From an uncultured Candidatus Pelagibacter sp. (GTDB taxonomy: Bacteria > Pseudomonadota > Alphaproteobacteria > Pelagibacterales > Pelagibacteraceae): 64,000 bases of DNA. Under the pieces are notes generated by a model. The model saw nothing but the letters and a program-made list of their open reading frames with translations, searched no databases and was not told the origin of the DNA. This document shows positions 11,666-21,330 of the stretch, piece after piece (within the stretch, counting starts at the first letter, position 1; each line of letters starts with the position of its first letter). The translations under genes were made by a program, and so were the position numbers. The stretch spans positions 1 to 64,000 of the forward strand of contig CAJQSZ010000002.1 of assembly GCA_905618805.1 (NCBI GenBank), read 5' to 3'.

Positions 11666-12028
11666 TTATTTTTTATCAAGAGGGTGGTTTTGACCATCAT
11701 TTACAGAAACATCTTTTAAATCAAAAATATTCATTTCATCAATGCAGCCTAAATTAAATCCTGTCATTGCTGGGTTGGCTCTTGGATTGTGATGTGTATA
11801 AATTCCACAATTAGAACAGAAATAATGCTTCGCAACTTTTGTATGAAATTGATAAAGTTTTAATTTATCCTTACCCTTAATAATTTTAAAATCTTCATTC
11901 TTAACCATTGACATAACTGCATTTCTTCTTTTACAAATTGAGCAATTACATTGTAGCACCTTTTGCATATCTCCATCTAAATTAATTTTAGCTTCTATCT
12001 CTCCACAATGACATGTTAGTTTTTTCAT
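11666..12028 (-). CDS. GFA/CENP-V family zinc-binding protein
   Basis: CHCGEIEAKI, CNCSICKRR, FCSNCGIYTHH. Confidence 0.85.
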   Translation of the reverse strand: MKKLTCHCGEIEAKINLDGDMQKVLQCNCSICKRRNAVMSMVKNEDFKIIKGKDKLKLYQFHTKVAKHYFCSNCGIYTHHNPRANPAMTGFNLGCIDEMNIFDLKDVSVNDGQNHPLDKK

Positions 12029-12038
12029 TTATTTCTCC

Positions 12039-12596
12039 TTAAGTATTTGTTTCAATTTTAAATATTACCTCATTCCTCCTAAGCATTGGTAAGGTAAATG
12101 GGTTGTTATAAGTTGCTCTAATTGGTTTGCTTATTATTGATATTTTATCTTTCTTTAATTGATCTTCTAACATATTTTTATGTTTATTATAATTACCATC
12201 TGATGCCCTGCCCGAATATACTATAGCAGCGTAAAACCCACCTTTAACATTTAAAACTTTAACTTCTGAATTGTTTGGGTTTGGCACATTGTTCTCATTA
12301 AATTCAGTAGGTATATAAAATTGCATTGTCATATTTCCATTTTTCTCTGTTTGTGTAACTGGTGTGGTCATCTTTATTTCTTTTTTATCTTTATTGTTTC
12401 CAGAGATGTATTTAAATAATTTTTTAAAACCACTATTTTGATCAGAGGTTTCAGTTTCAACAACCAATCGATCAGGATACTTTCTAATCTCATAAAGTTT
12501 ACTTTTGCTAACTGTTGTATATTTCACTTCATCAGCTGCCATAACACTAGAAACTGCGATTAAACTTAAGATATAAATTGATAAAATTTTTTTCAT
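12039..12596 (-). CDS. SOUL family heme-binding-like protein, exported
   Basis: Signal peptide; YEIRKYP, F.KLFKYISGNN, KIKMTTPV-type motif (KEIKMTTPVTQ). Confidence 0.85.
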   Translation of the reverse strand: MKKILSIYILSLIAVSSVMAADEVKYTTVSKSKLYEIRKYPDRLVVETETSDQNSGFKKLFKYISGNNKDKKEIKMTTPVTQTEKNGNMTMQFYIPTEFNENNVPNPNNSEVKVLNVKGGFYAAIVYSGRASDGNYNKHKNMLEDQLKKDKISIISKPIRATYNNPFTLPMLRRNEVIFKIETNT

Positions 12597-12743
12597 TTCA
12601 TTGTAGTTAAACTATCTCTGGTTGAAGTTATCCACAAGGCTACAAAATATACTTTGGATGTTCACCTTTTGATTCACCTTTGATTCAGTTACAGACTCAA
12701 AATACAACCTCTTGCGTGTACTGTATAACTAGTCTATAAATAA

Positions 12744-12758
12744 GAACAAAATAAGAAC
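12744..12758. promoter_or_regulatory. candidate LexA/SOS box GAAC-N7-GAAC (= GTTC-N7-GTTC)
   Basis: gaac aaaataa gaac immediately before the umuD ATG; matches the alphaproteobacterial direct-repeat SOS box. Confidence 0.7.
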
Positions 12759-13154
12759 ATGAAACTAACTATTCCCTTTTATCTACATAAAGCAGGTGCT
12801 GGTTTTCCCTCTCCTGCAACAGATTACATTGAAGAAGATGTAGATCTTAACGTTCATCTAATTAAAAATGTTCCAGCAACTTTCATTATTAGGGTTCAAG
12901 GAAAATCTATGACTGACGTTGGTATATATGATGGTGACTTATTAGTTATTGATAGAAGTTTAAAACCAAAAAACTTTTCAACAGTAGTTGCAAATGTTCA
13001 TGATGAGTTGGTTGTTAAAAGTTTTGTTAAATCAAAGGATGGACAATTTTTAACATCAGGCTCAAAAAATATTGAAGATAAAATAATTATTGGAGATGAA
13101 ACTGAAGTGTTTATCTGGGGAGTTGTGACTTATGTCATCCATTCAACGTACTAA
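12759..13154 (+). CDS. umuD: UmuD-like S24 peptidase / translesion synthesis accessory protein
   Basis: [10 protein letters not shown] cleavage region, [16 protein letters not shown] catalytic Ser, ELVVKSF Lys. Confidence 0.92.
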   Translation: MKLTIPFYLHKAGAGFPSPATDYIEEDVDLNVHLIKNVPATFIIRVQGKSMTDVGIYDGDLLVIDRSLKPKNFSTVVANVHDELVVKSFVKSKDGQFLTSGSKNIEDKIIIGDETEVFIWGVVTYVIHSTY

Positions 13155-14412
13155 AAAAATAGCACTTGTTGATTGCAATTCTTTTTATGTTTCTTGTGAA
13201 AGATTATTTAATCCTAAAATTAGAAATAAGCCTGTAGTCGTTTTGTCAAATAATGATGGCTGCATTATTGCAAGATCAAATGAAGCAAAAGCTCTTGGTA
13301 TAAAAATGGGAGAACCCTACTTCAAAGCTAAAGATATAATACTTAGAAACAAAGTTTATGTTTTTTCTTCAAATTATTCTTTGTATGGAGATTTATCTAG
13401 AAGAGTAATGAGAACGTTAAAAAGATTTAATCCTGAGTTAGAAATATATTCTATTGATGAAGCCTTTTTAGATTTAAGTAATTATCCAGATAATGAAGTT
13501 GAAGATGTTGCAAAAGAAATTAGAAGTATTGTTTTACAATGGACAGGAATACCTACAAGTATTGGTATTGCAAAAACTAAAACTTTAAGCAAGATTGCAA
13601 ATCATATAGCAAAGAAAAAAAAATCTGGTGTAACAAATTTAATAGGAATAGAGAATATTGATCTATTATTAGAAAAGATAGATATCAATGATGTGTGGGG
13701 AGTTGGTAAACAGCTTACAAAATTTTATCATCAAAATGGAATTTATAATGCTAAACAATTAAAAAATATGTCAAACACTTGGATTAAAAAAAGCTCTAAT
13801 GTTTTAAGCTCACGAACTGCATTAGAACTTAGAGGTATTCCATGCATTCCACTGGAAACCAAAACCTCAAAAAGAAAAAGCTGTGTTGTATCAAGATCAT
13901 TTGGTACAAGAGTTGATAAATTTCAAGAGTTACAAGAAGCGGTTGCAAGTTATTGTTTAAATGCTTCGGAAAAAATTAGATCAGAATCTTTAATTGCAAA
14001 ATCAGTAACAGTATCTGTTAGAACAAGCCCTTTTCAAAATAGAGGGGTTTACTATTCAAATGCTAAAACTATAGATTTTCCAATTGCTACCAATAATAGT
14101 ATTGAAATAGTTAAGACTGCTTTAATCGCATTAGATAAAATATTTATAAATGGATACAGGTATCAAAAAGCTGGCGTAACATTGACTAACTTGATTAGTT
14201 CAGATGGTAGTAAAAATTTATTCTCATCTGCAAAAGATGAAAAAATCAATACTCTAATGAGATCTATTGATAGTACAAACTATAGGTATGGTCGATCAAC
14301 ACTCAGTTTGGCTAGCGCTGGTGTAAATAAAAGATGGAATATGCGAAGAGATCATTCTTCAAAAATTGATACAGCTGATTTTCACTCTCTACCAATAATA
14401 AAAGCTATTTAA
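13132..14412 (+). CDS. umuC: Y-family DNA polymerase V catalytic subunit UmuC
   Basis: [46 protein letters not shown]; overlaps the 3' end of umuD. Confidence 0.96.
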   Translation: MSSIQRTKKIALVDCNSFYVSCERLFNPKIRNKPVVVLSNNDGCIIARSNEAKALGIKMGEPYFKAKDIILRNKVYVFSSNYSLYGDLSRRVMRTLKRFNPELEIYSIDEAFLDLSNYPDNEVEDVAKEIRSIVLQWTGIPTSIGIAKTKTLSKIANHIAKKKKSGVTNLIGIENIDLLLEKIDINDVWGVGKQLTKFYHQNGIYNAKQLKNMSNTWIKKSSNVLSSRTALELRGIPCIPLETKTSKRKSCVVSRSFGTRVDKFQELQEAVASYCLNASEKIRSESLIAKSVTVSVRTSPFQNRGVYYSNAKTIDFPIATNNSIEIVKTALIALDKIFINGYRYQKAGVTLTNLISSDGSKNLFSSAKDEKINTLMRSIDSTNYRYGRSTLSLASAGVNKRWNMRRDHSSKIDTADFHSLPIIKAI

Positions 14413-15292
14413 TTTTATCAATACTTTGAATATCTTTTAAAGATTCATTAAATTCCAACATATTTTCTCGTTTTGATAATATCATTATAGAAATCAACAT
14501 GGCGATTACAGCAACAACTGGCATTAATGTAACTATTGAAAAATTATTTATAATTAAAAATAAATAAGCTATTAAAAAAAATATAGACCTGATTAATAAA
14601 TTTTTCTTAAAAACAGCCATGATTGAAAGAGAATGCTTTAATAGATTAATAAAACTCATTTTAGAGGGGCCAAAATATCTAGTTCCTCTTGTTGATGAAA
14701 CTGATGTTAAATCTTCATCTTTAATAATCTTAGCTAGTGAACCAGAAAAACTACTCCAAGTAGCAGAATCGTTAACCATTTGATTGATTGCAGACTTAGG
14801 AAGACAAGTAAAATTACCATATTTTATAAGTTTACCGGTAAAAACAAAAGTTAGGTATTTATGGGATAAATAACAAAATCTAAAAAAAAGTCCTTCTGAT
14901 CTTTTAACTCTATTGGCAGTAATAACTTTTTCAGGATATTCATAGGCTTTGCAAAGAAGTGGTCCAAGCTCCTCGGGTCTATCTTCCCCATCAGCATCCA
15001 TAGGAATAACTAAATCAAAATCTCTATTAGCACTAATATATTTTAATCCAGCAGCATTACATCTTGCGTGTCCCTTATTTTCTTTCATGTTAACTACTTG
15101 AACCGACTTTAGACTATTAAAAGTAGAGGTATTAATTGGTCTTTCTTCTGTGGAAGCATCATTAAAAATTATAGCTGATATATGAGCAACATCAGAATCC
15201 CACACTTCAAGCCCTTTATCAATATTTTCTAAAAGTTTAAAAACTGACTGCCAGTCATTATAAACTGGAATCAAAATTATAATTTTTTTCAT
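14405..15292 (-). CDS. glycosyltransferase family 2, polyprenyl-phosphate sugar synthase-like, with C-terminal TM helices
   Basis: [36 protein letters not shown]. Confidence 0.8.
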   Translation of the reverse strand: MKKIIILIPVYNDWQSVFKLLENIDKGLEVWDSDVAHISAIIFNDASTEERPINTSTFNSLKSVQVVNMKENKGHARCNAAGLKYISANRDFDLVIPMDADGEDRPEELGPLLCKAYEYPEKVITANRVKRSEGLFFRFCYLSHKYLTFVFTGKLIKYGNFTCLPKSAINQMVNDSATWSSFSGSLAKIIKDEDLTSVSSTRGTRYFGPSKMSFINLLKHSLSIMAVFKKNLLIRSIFFLIAYLFLIINNFSIVTLMPVVAVIAMLISIMILSKRENMLEFNESLKDIQSIDKIK

Positions 15293-16683
15293 CTAATTCT
15301 ACCCATCATTACAACTTGAGGATTCATATTAAAACAGTGAACCTTACCCAACCCATCAAAAGCTTCAATCTTTTTATTTTTACATGGCTTTAATTCATTG
15401 CCTATTAAAACAACTCCTTTATCATACATATTCATATCATTCCAAGTAGGTCTAGATTTTAAATGGTAAGATAAGTTTCCTGCAAACCACTCATCACCAA
15501 TAATAGATTTAATTTCTTCACTAAAATTTTCATTCCATTCAACTTGAACTTTGTTAGCAATTTCTCTTCCAGGATAGTCTGTTCTTTTATCTATTTTTGT
15601 AATTGAAATATATGCATAGGCAAATGGAGAAAAAATAAATAAAATCAAAAATACTGATATGAAGCCATTAAGTTTTTTTAAATCTATCTGCGCTTGAAAC
15701 AAATAAACAATTAACACACCGAAAAATAAATAAAAGGGTGTCATCCACATTGTTTTTATTTTTGATCCTATAATCATCGAGGTTAAAAACATTAATCCAA
15801 TGGGAACTAGATTAATAAATACCAAAAATAATAATTTTTTATCTTTTAAAGATATTTTAAACTTAAATTTCTTTACTAAAAAAAATGACATAACAAAAAA
15901 TGGAATTAATATTCCCATTTGTTTGCCTAAAAATATTAATGGATAAATTATGTGATCTAATAAATTTGAGCTCTCCAGCCCTGTTCTTGCTAAACCATAA
16001 TTAATAGTTGCATAATTATTATTTGTTAGCCAGATTAAATGTGGAACCAACAATACAATAAAAACTTCCAGAGAGATTAAATATTTAAAATCAAATTTTT
16101 TATATTTAGTTATAAAAATTACGTAAAAAAATAACGTATCTATTGCTAATAACAGATAGATAAAAAGATATTTTGACAAAAAACCGATAGCTGCAAACAC
16201 ACCTAACCAAAGGCAGTCTTTTACCTTTATTTCTTGTTTATCGAATAATTTCCAAGAATAATATCCACAAAGCGCCCAAAAAGGTAATTGGCAAACGTTT
16301 ACATTAAATTCAGGAGTTGTGAAATTATAAAAATAAATACCTTCTAATAAAAGAACCGATATTAAGCTTAAAGTTTTTTTTTTGAATAATTCTTCTGCAA
16401 ATTTAAAAACTACAATAAAAGCTATTACTACAAATATTTGACTTAATAAATAATACGCCCAGTCTTGAGAGCCAAAAATTTGGTAAAAAATTTCAAGGAA
16501 AAAAGCACTTCCTGGTGGATGTTTATTAAAACCCCAATCTAAATTACTTCCCCATGCTAATGCTTCAATTGTATCAAGTGGTAAATTACTATTTGTTAAT
16601 GAAGGAATCAACGTCCATAAAATTAGATGTATTGTAATAAAGCTATAAAATAATTTTTTAATGTTTATTCTATTAAAATTCAT
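15289..16683 (-). CDS. ArnT/PMT-like GT-C glycosyltransferase (multi-pass)
   Basis: NLPLDTIEALAWGSNLDWGFNKHPPG signature of GT39/GT83-type enzymes; many TM segments. Confidence 0.75.
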   Translation of the reverse strand: MNFNRINIKKLFYSFITIHLILWTLIPSLTNSNLPLDTIEALAWGSNLDWGFNKHPPGSAFFLEIFYQIFGSQDWAYYLLSQIFVVIAFIVVFKFAEELFKKKTLSLISVLLLEGIYFYNFTTPEFNVNVCQLPFWALCGYYSWKLFDKQEIKVKDCLWLGVFAAIGFLSKYLFIYLLLAIDTLFFYVIFITKYKKFDFKYLISLEVFIVLLVPHLIWLTNNNYATINYGLARTGLESSNLLDHIIYPLIFLGKQMGILIPFFVMSFFLVKKFKFKISLKDKKLLFLVFINLVPIGLMFLTSMIIGSKIKTMWMTPFYLFFGVLIVYLFQAQIDLKKLNGFISVFLILFIFSPFAYAYISITKIDKRTDYPGREIANKVQVEWNENFSEEIKSIIGDEWFAGNLSYHLKSRPTWNDMNMYDKGVVLIGNELKPCKNKKIEAFDGLGKVHCFNMNPQVVMMGRIR

Positions 16684-16790
16684 AATGGACTTATTCTGTT
16701 ATTATCTATTTCTATCTAAATTTATATGATTTAACCCTACTTGACACATATTAATTGCTGAATATACTCCGGCCACTTAAATTTAAATAT

Positions 16791-17333
16791 ATGGCTAAAA
16801 TCTCTAAATCTTCTAGTAAAAAAACTGCCTCTAAAGTAAAAAAAGTTAAAACAGCTATTAAAAAAGCTATAGCTACAATAAAAATACCAATTATTAGTGA
16901 AAAGAAAATTAAAGCACCAATTAAGATTTCAAAAACATACGCACCAAAAGATACTGAAAAATACATGTGTGATAAACACCTAGCTTTTTTTAAAATAAAA
17001 CTTACTGAATGGAAAAAAGAGTTAGTAAAAGCAAACAATGAAGCTCTTTACCATGGATCAATGGACGACAACAGTGTTTCAGCAGATATGGTTGATCAGG
17101 CAAGTTCATACACAGATAAAGCTGTCGAAATGAAAGCTATTAATAGACAAATAAAATTGATTTCTAAAATTGATAAAGCTCTATTAAGGGTTAAAGATGA
17201 AACTTACGGATTTTGTACAGATACGGCAGAACCAATAGGGTTAAAAAGATTAATAGCAAGACCTGTTGCAAACCTGTGCATAGAGGCTCAGGAAAAACAT
17301 GAAAAAGAAGAAAAAGTATACGCTGACGAATAA
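16791..17333 (+). CDS. dksA: DksA/TraR-family transcription factor with degenerate (CxxT..CxxA) zinc finger and Lys-rich N-terminus
   Basis: YGFCTDTAEPIGLKRLIARPVANLCIEAQ; start taken at MAKISKSS, not the upstream ORF start at 16755. Confidence 0.88.
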   Translation: MAKISKSSSKKTASKVKKVKTAIKKAIATIKIPIISEKKIKAPIKISKTYAPKDTEKYMCDKHLAFFKIKLTEWKKELVKANNEALYHGSMDDNSVSADMVDQASSYTDKAVEMKAINRQIKLISKIDKALLRVKDETYGFCTDTAEPIGLKRLIARPVANLCIEAQEKHEKEEKVYADE

Positions 17334-17348
17334 ATTTTACAATTCTCT

Positions 17349-18134
17349 TTAACTTGCATCGAGAACTGCGTGTAAAAATTGCTTAGTTCTTTCATTTTTT
17401 GGATTATCAAATAATTGTTCTGGAGGTCCTTGTTCAAATATCTTTCCTTCATTAAAAAAACATACACGATCTGATATTTCTCTAGCAAAGCCCATCTGAT
17501 GTGTAACCATAATCATAGTAAGATCATGTTCTTTATTTAAAGATCTAATTACATTTAAAACTTCACCAACAACCTCTGGATCTAGTGCAGATGTGATTTC
17601 ATCTAAAAGCATAACCTTTGGTCTCATAGCTAAAGCTCTAGCAATTGCGACACGTTGTTGCTGTCCACCTGATAGTCTTGATGGGTGTTCATCTTTTTTA
17701 TCTGACAGTCCAACTAATTCTAATAAATCAAGAGCTCTTTCTTTTGCTTCTTCTTTTTTCATACCAAGTACTTCTATTGGCGCTTCAATACAATTTTGAA
17801 GAGCCGTCATATGAGGGAAAAGATTAAATTGTTGAAACACCATTCCTATTTTTGATCGTCTTTCTCGTAAATATTTTTCGTTTGCCACTATAAGTTTTTC
17901 TTTATCAGGCATATGAGTTAATGGCTCTCCCTCTAAATAAATTATACCCTGATCAATTTTTTCTAATGTCATTAAAGTTCTTAATACAGTTGTTTTGCCC
18001 GACCCCGATGGCCCAATAATTGAAACCATTTCATTTTTTTTAATTTCTAAATTAAGTTTATCTAAAACAACAAGATCTCCATATTTTTTTGTAACATCAA
18101 AAAATTTTACTAAAATATCATCAGAATTATTCAT
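17349..18134 (-). CDS. ehuA: polar amino acid ABC transporter ATPase (EhuA-like)
   Basis: [34 protein letters not shown]; linked to EhuBCD-like genes. Confidence 0.85.
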   Translation of the reverse strand: MNNSDDILVKFFDVTKKYGDLVVLDKLNLEIKKNEMVSIIGPSGSGKTTVLRTLMTLEKIDQGIIYLEGEPLTHMPDKEKLIVANEKYLRERRSKIGMVFQQFNLFPHMTALQNCIEAPIEVLGMKKEEAKERALDLLELVGLSDKKDEHPSRLSGGQQQRVAIARALAMRPKVMLLDEITSALDPEVVGEVLNVIRSLNKEHDLTMIMVTHQMGFAREISDRVCFFNEGKIFEQGPPEQLFDNPKNERTKQFLHAVLDAS

Positions 18135-18812
18135 TTAATTTTTTACCTTTCCTTGAGCCTTGTTAACAAATCTTTCTAATTTTCTAATTCCTATAGCAGC
18201 AGGTATAGATAGAGCTAAAAAGATAACTCCAACCATAGTATATGGCTCCAAATAACGGTAGTGTTCCCCACCTACGGCTGTTGCTGCATGAAATAATTCT
18301 GCAACACCAATTGTTGATAATAAAGGAGTATCTTTAAAAATTCCCACCAAATAATTTCCCATTCCTGGTATCGCTATTGGAAAAGCTTGAGGAAAAACTA
18401 TTCTCCTATATGTATATATTGTAGAAAAATTTAATGCTCTGCATGCTTCCCATTGAGATTTAGGAACACCTTCCAAGGCTCCTCTATAAACTTCTGAAAG
18501 ATAGGTACCAAAATGAAGGCCTATGGTTATCATTGCTGTTACCCAGGCAGATAAAATTAAACCAAATTGAGGTCCAACAAAATAAACAAAAAATAATTGA
18601 ATAAGAAGTGGTGTCGAGCGAATAAATTCTACTACTTCTCTGACTATTATATTTATAACTTTATAAGGAGTACGTTGACCTAACAAAAATAACATACCCA
18701 CTATAACTGCTATTGCATAACCTATTCCAGCAGCCATTATAGTATTTAATGTTGCCCACAATAATTTTGGTAATATTTGATATGTAAAATCCCATCTCCA
18801 TTCTGCGTTCAT
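18135..18812 (-). CDS. ehuD: polar amino acid ABC permease (EhuD-like)
   Basis: HisM-type permease, EVYRGALEGVPKSQWEA motif. Confidence 0.78.
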   Translation of the reverse strand: MNAEWRWDFTYQILPKLLWATLNTIMAAGIGYAIAVIVGMLFLLGQRTPYKVINIIVREVVEFIRSTPLLIQLFFVYFVGPQFGLILSAWVTAMITIGLHFGTYLSEVYRGALEGVPKSQWEACRALNFSTIYTYRRIVFPQAFPIAIPGMGNYLVGIFKDTPLLSTIGVAELFHAATAVGGEHYRYLEPYTMVGVIFLALSIPAAIGIRKLERFVNKAQGKVKN

Positions 18813-18813
18813 A

Positions 18814-19485
18814 TTATATTTTTTCCTTTCCTATTTTTCTTGCAGCAAGAATTTCTAGCCAACGTAAGAAAGGGACAAGAAAGAACCTAGATATTATATA
18901 ATAAATTATAAGTGCAGTTCCGAAGCATTGAGCAGATAACCATGTAATTGCATTAATCTGTTTTGCTTCAAATGTTAAATCAACAACTGTGACTAATGCA
19001 ACTAATGCAGTAGCTTTTAAAAGTTCTACAGTTAAATTTGCTGCTGGTGGAAGTATAATTGGAAAAATTTGAGGGATAATAATTCTTCTCATTCTTTTTG
19101 CTGGACTTAAATTTAATGCATAAGCTCCCTCCCACTGACCTTTAGGTACTGCTAAGATTCCACCTCTTACAATTTCTGCTCCATATGCACCAAAATTTAA
19201 TCCTATTGCAACTACACCTGATGTGAATGCTTCTAGTGATAAACCAAAGAAAGGTAGCACATAATAAAACCAAAATAATTGAACCATTAAAGATGTTCCT
19301 CTAAAAAATTCTATATAGACAGTTGCAATGCCTTGAATAACTGAATTATTTGATACCCTCATTAGTCCAAAAATTATTGAAATAAGTGCATAAAGAATAG
19401 TAGCACAAATTAATACTTTAACTGTAGTAACCGTTCCTAATAATAGTGTAGATCCATGTTCAACTAAAAATGAAAAATAACTCAA
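18814..19485 (-). CDS. ehuC: polar amino acid ABC permease (EhuC-like)
   Basis: HisM-type permease, EIVRGGILAVPKGQWEGA motif. Confidence 0.78.
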   Translation of the reverse strand: MSYFSFLVEHGSTLLLGTVTTVKVLICATILYALISIIFGLMRVSNNSVIQGIATVYIEFFRGTSLMVQLFWFYYVLPFFGLSLEAFTSGVVAIGLNFGAYGAEIVRGGILAVPKGQWEGAYALNLSPAKRMRRIIIPQIFPIILPPAANLTVELLKATALVALVTVVDLTFEAKQINAITWLSAQCFGTALIIYYIISRFFLVPFLRWLEILAARKIGKEKI

Positions 19486-19509
19486 GCTTAATACCTTTAG
19501 ATTATATTT

Positions 19510-19544
19510 AAAAAAATCAGGCGACTTTTCTATATCGCCTGATT
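19510..19544 (-). terminator. intra-operon terminator/attenuator between ehuB and ehuC
   Basis: 10-bp perfect inverted repeat AATCAGGCGA...TCGCCTGATT followed in minus orientation by U7. Confidence 0.8.
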
Positions 19545-19564
19545 AAATTAATTTATTTTTTATA

Positions 19565-20413
19565 TTATCTGTTGCAAGCCCAAGCAGTTGTCATATGGGC
19601 AGGCTGAATTTGTGCCTCACCATATCCATACTTACCTGCTCTTTTCATCATTTTAGCTGGATTAGCCATAACTTTTGCTAATGCTTTATTAAAATTATCT
19701 TTAAATTCTGTATCAGTTTTTCTAAAACCCATACCAACTACATTTAAAGTTTCTTCAGGCATTTTTTTAGGATCAGCTATTTCAAACATACCATTGCTTT
19801 TTTCAACATGTTCTTTTCCACCAAATAATGTTTGTACAGCAACATCAGCTCTTCCAGCTTTCATAGCGGCTAGAATTCCTACCTCACCTTCAACTAACAT
19901 CATTTGACTTTCAGGCACACCATATTTTTTAGCAGCTGCAACTGTGTTAAAGCCAGCACCAGTTACAAGTTTTGCACCTGTTTTAATGACATCTGCATAA
20001 TTATAAATTCCTTTAGGATTTCCTTTTGGAACCATCATGGCATCACCAAAAACACCTATAGGATCTGAAAAGTTCATACTTTTACATCTACTAGGTGTAA
20101 TATACATACCACCAGTAATCATATCTGAACGACCAGCATTTATTCCTGGTATCAATCCTGACCATTCAAAAGTTTTAAATTCCATTTGATCTTCAGTAAT
20201 TCCCATTTCCTCAAGAACTGTCAATGCAATCATATTAACAAATCCTAAGGGTTGACCATTATCTCCTGCATAAGCCCATGGCACAGCAGTACCAAATCCA
20301 AGTCTTAACTTGCCACCATTTTTTAGTTTGTTAGTTAACGTTTCGGCACTAACTGTAGAAATACTAAAAAGGATTACAAGAAAAACTCCAATTGATTTTA
20401 AAAATTTATTCAT
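19565..20413 (-). CDS. ehuB: ectoine/hydroxyectoine-type solute-binding protein (EhuB-like)
   Basis: Signal peptide; SBP family 3; GLIPGINAGRSDMITGGMYITPSRC resembles EhuB. Confidence 0.75.
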   Translation of the reverse strand: MNKFLKSIGVFLVILFSISTVSAETLTNKLKNGGKLRLGFGTAVPWAYAGDNGQPLGFVNMIALTVLEEMGITEDQMEFKTFEWSGLIPGINAGRSDMITGGMYITPSRCKSMNFSDPIGVFGDAMMVPKGNPKGIYNYADVIKTGAKLVTGAGFNTVAAAKKYGVPESQMMLVEGEVGILAAMKAGRADVAVQTLFGGKEHVEKSNGMFEIADPKKMPEETLNVVGMGFRKTDTEFKDNFNKALAKVMANPAKMMKRAGKYGYGEAQIQPAHMTTAWACNR

Positions 20414-20520
20414 TTTTATTCCTTTATTTAAGTTTATTTTAATAATTAAAACAAAAATGAAGTTGTTTGTACATCAAAAAAGTTAATGCAACTTAAAGTT
20501 GCTTAAACAAAATATTTTTT

Positions 20521-21312
20521 CTAGCTGCTGATCTCTAGCTTATCACCTGAGTTAATTTCACCATCATCTAGCGCAGTTAAATAAATTCCCATTTCAAAAT
20601 GATCATATTTTTTTTTTAATAATTGAAGCAAATTTAAAGAATTGTCATCTGTTTTTGGTTTTAAATTAATTGCAACACATCTTGGGATATTTTTTTCAAC
20701 CTTAAAAGATACATTGTTGATCGTGATAATTTTTCCTATCCATTCTCGTTCTTGCCAAGGACCTAATCCATCTATACAGATATTTCCTCTAAATCTTGGG
20801 ACTTCAATTTTTTTATCAATTTTTTTTTGAAAATCATTAATACTTTGTATGTTTAAGAGTGAAACTGAATTAATAAAATCAATTTTGTTTGAAATAGAAG
20901 TGTCAAAAAAAGGGAATTTTTCATTTTTCATCAAAATTATTGGCTCTTTTAAAGAATTTTCTAATTCAATAATTTTATTTGAAAGTAATTGACGCTCACT
21001 TAATTCATTGACATTAATTGTTAAAACTTCTTGATCCTTGGACATTAATGTTAATTTGTTTTCCTTAAACAAAAAATTATATTTATTTAGGACTGGAGAA
21101 TTTTTAAGAGTTAAAACTTTATTCCATTTACCTTTTCTCTCTTCAGGGCTTTTTTCGAATAATCGTGCATTATCCAATTCTAGGTTTTTGGCAAATGCAA
21201 AAATTCTATCTCCTACAATTCCAATATTTTTTTTAATTGTACATCTATCAATACTTTGAAATGATATAGATTTTACTGGACAATAATTTATTGAAGAAAT
21301 AGTTGTGCTCAT
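20521..21312 (-). CDS. MOSC domain protein
   Basis: N-terminal MOSC_N-type start (YCPVKSISFQ), FRGNICIDGLGPWQEREWIG, PRCVAINLKP. Confidence 0.85.
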   Translation of the reverse strand: MSTTISSINYCPVKSISFQSIDRCTIKKNIGIVGDRIFAFAKNLELDNARLFEKSPEERKGKWNKVLTLKNSPVLNKYNFLFKENKLTLMSKDQEVLTINVNELSERQLLSNKIIELENSLKEPIILMKNEKFPFFDTSISNKIDFINSVSLLNIQSINDFQKKIDKKIEVPRFRGNICIDGLGPWQEREWIGKIITINNVSFKVEKNIPRCVAINLKPKTDDNSLNLLQLLKKKYDHFEMGIYLTALDDGEINSGDKLEISS

Positions 21313-21330
21313 ATAATATTTTTAAATAAT

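Noticed and set aside
12597-12758. Considered a chromosomal replication origin (one DnaA box, AT-rich, repeats)
   Set aside because: Only one DnaA box, no box cluster, no dnaA/dnaN/parAB/gidA neighbours
16751-17038. 95-aa minus-strand ORF opposite dksA
   Set aside because: Antisense of the Lys-rich dksA 5' end gives an artificial hydrophobic peptide
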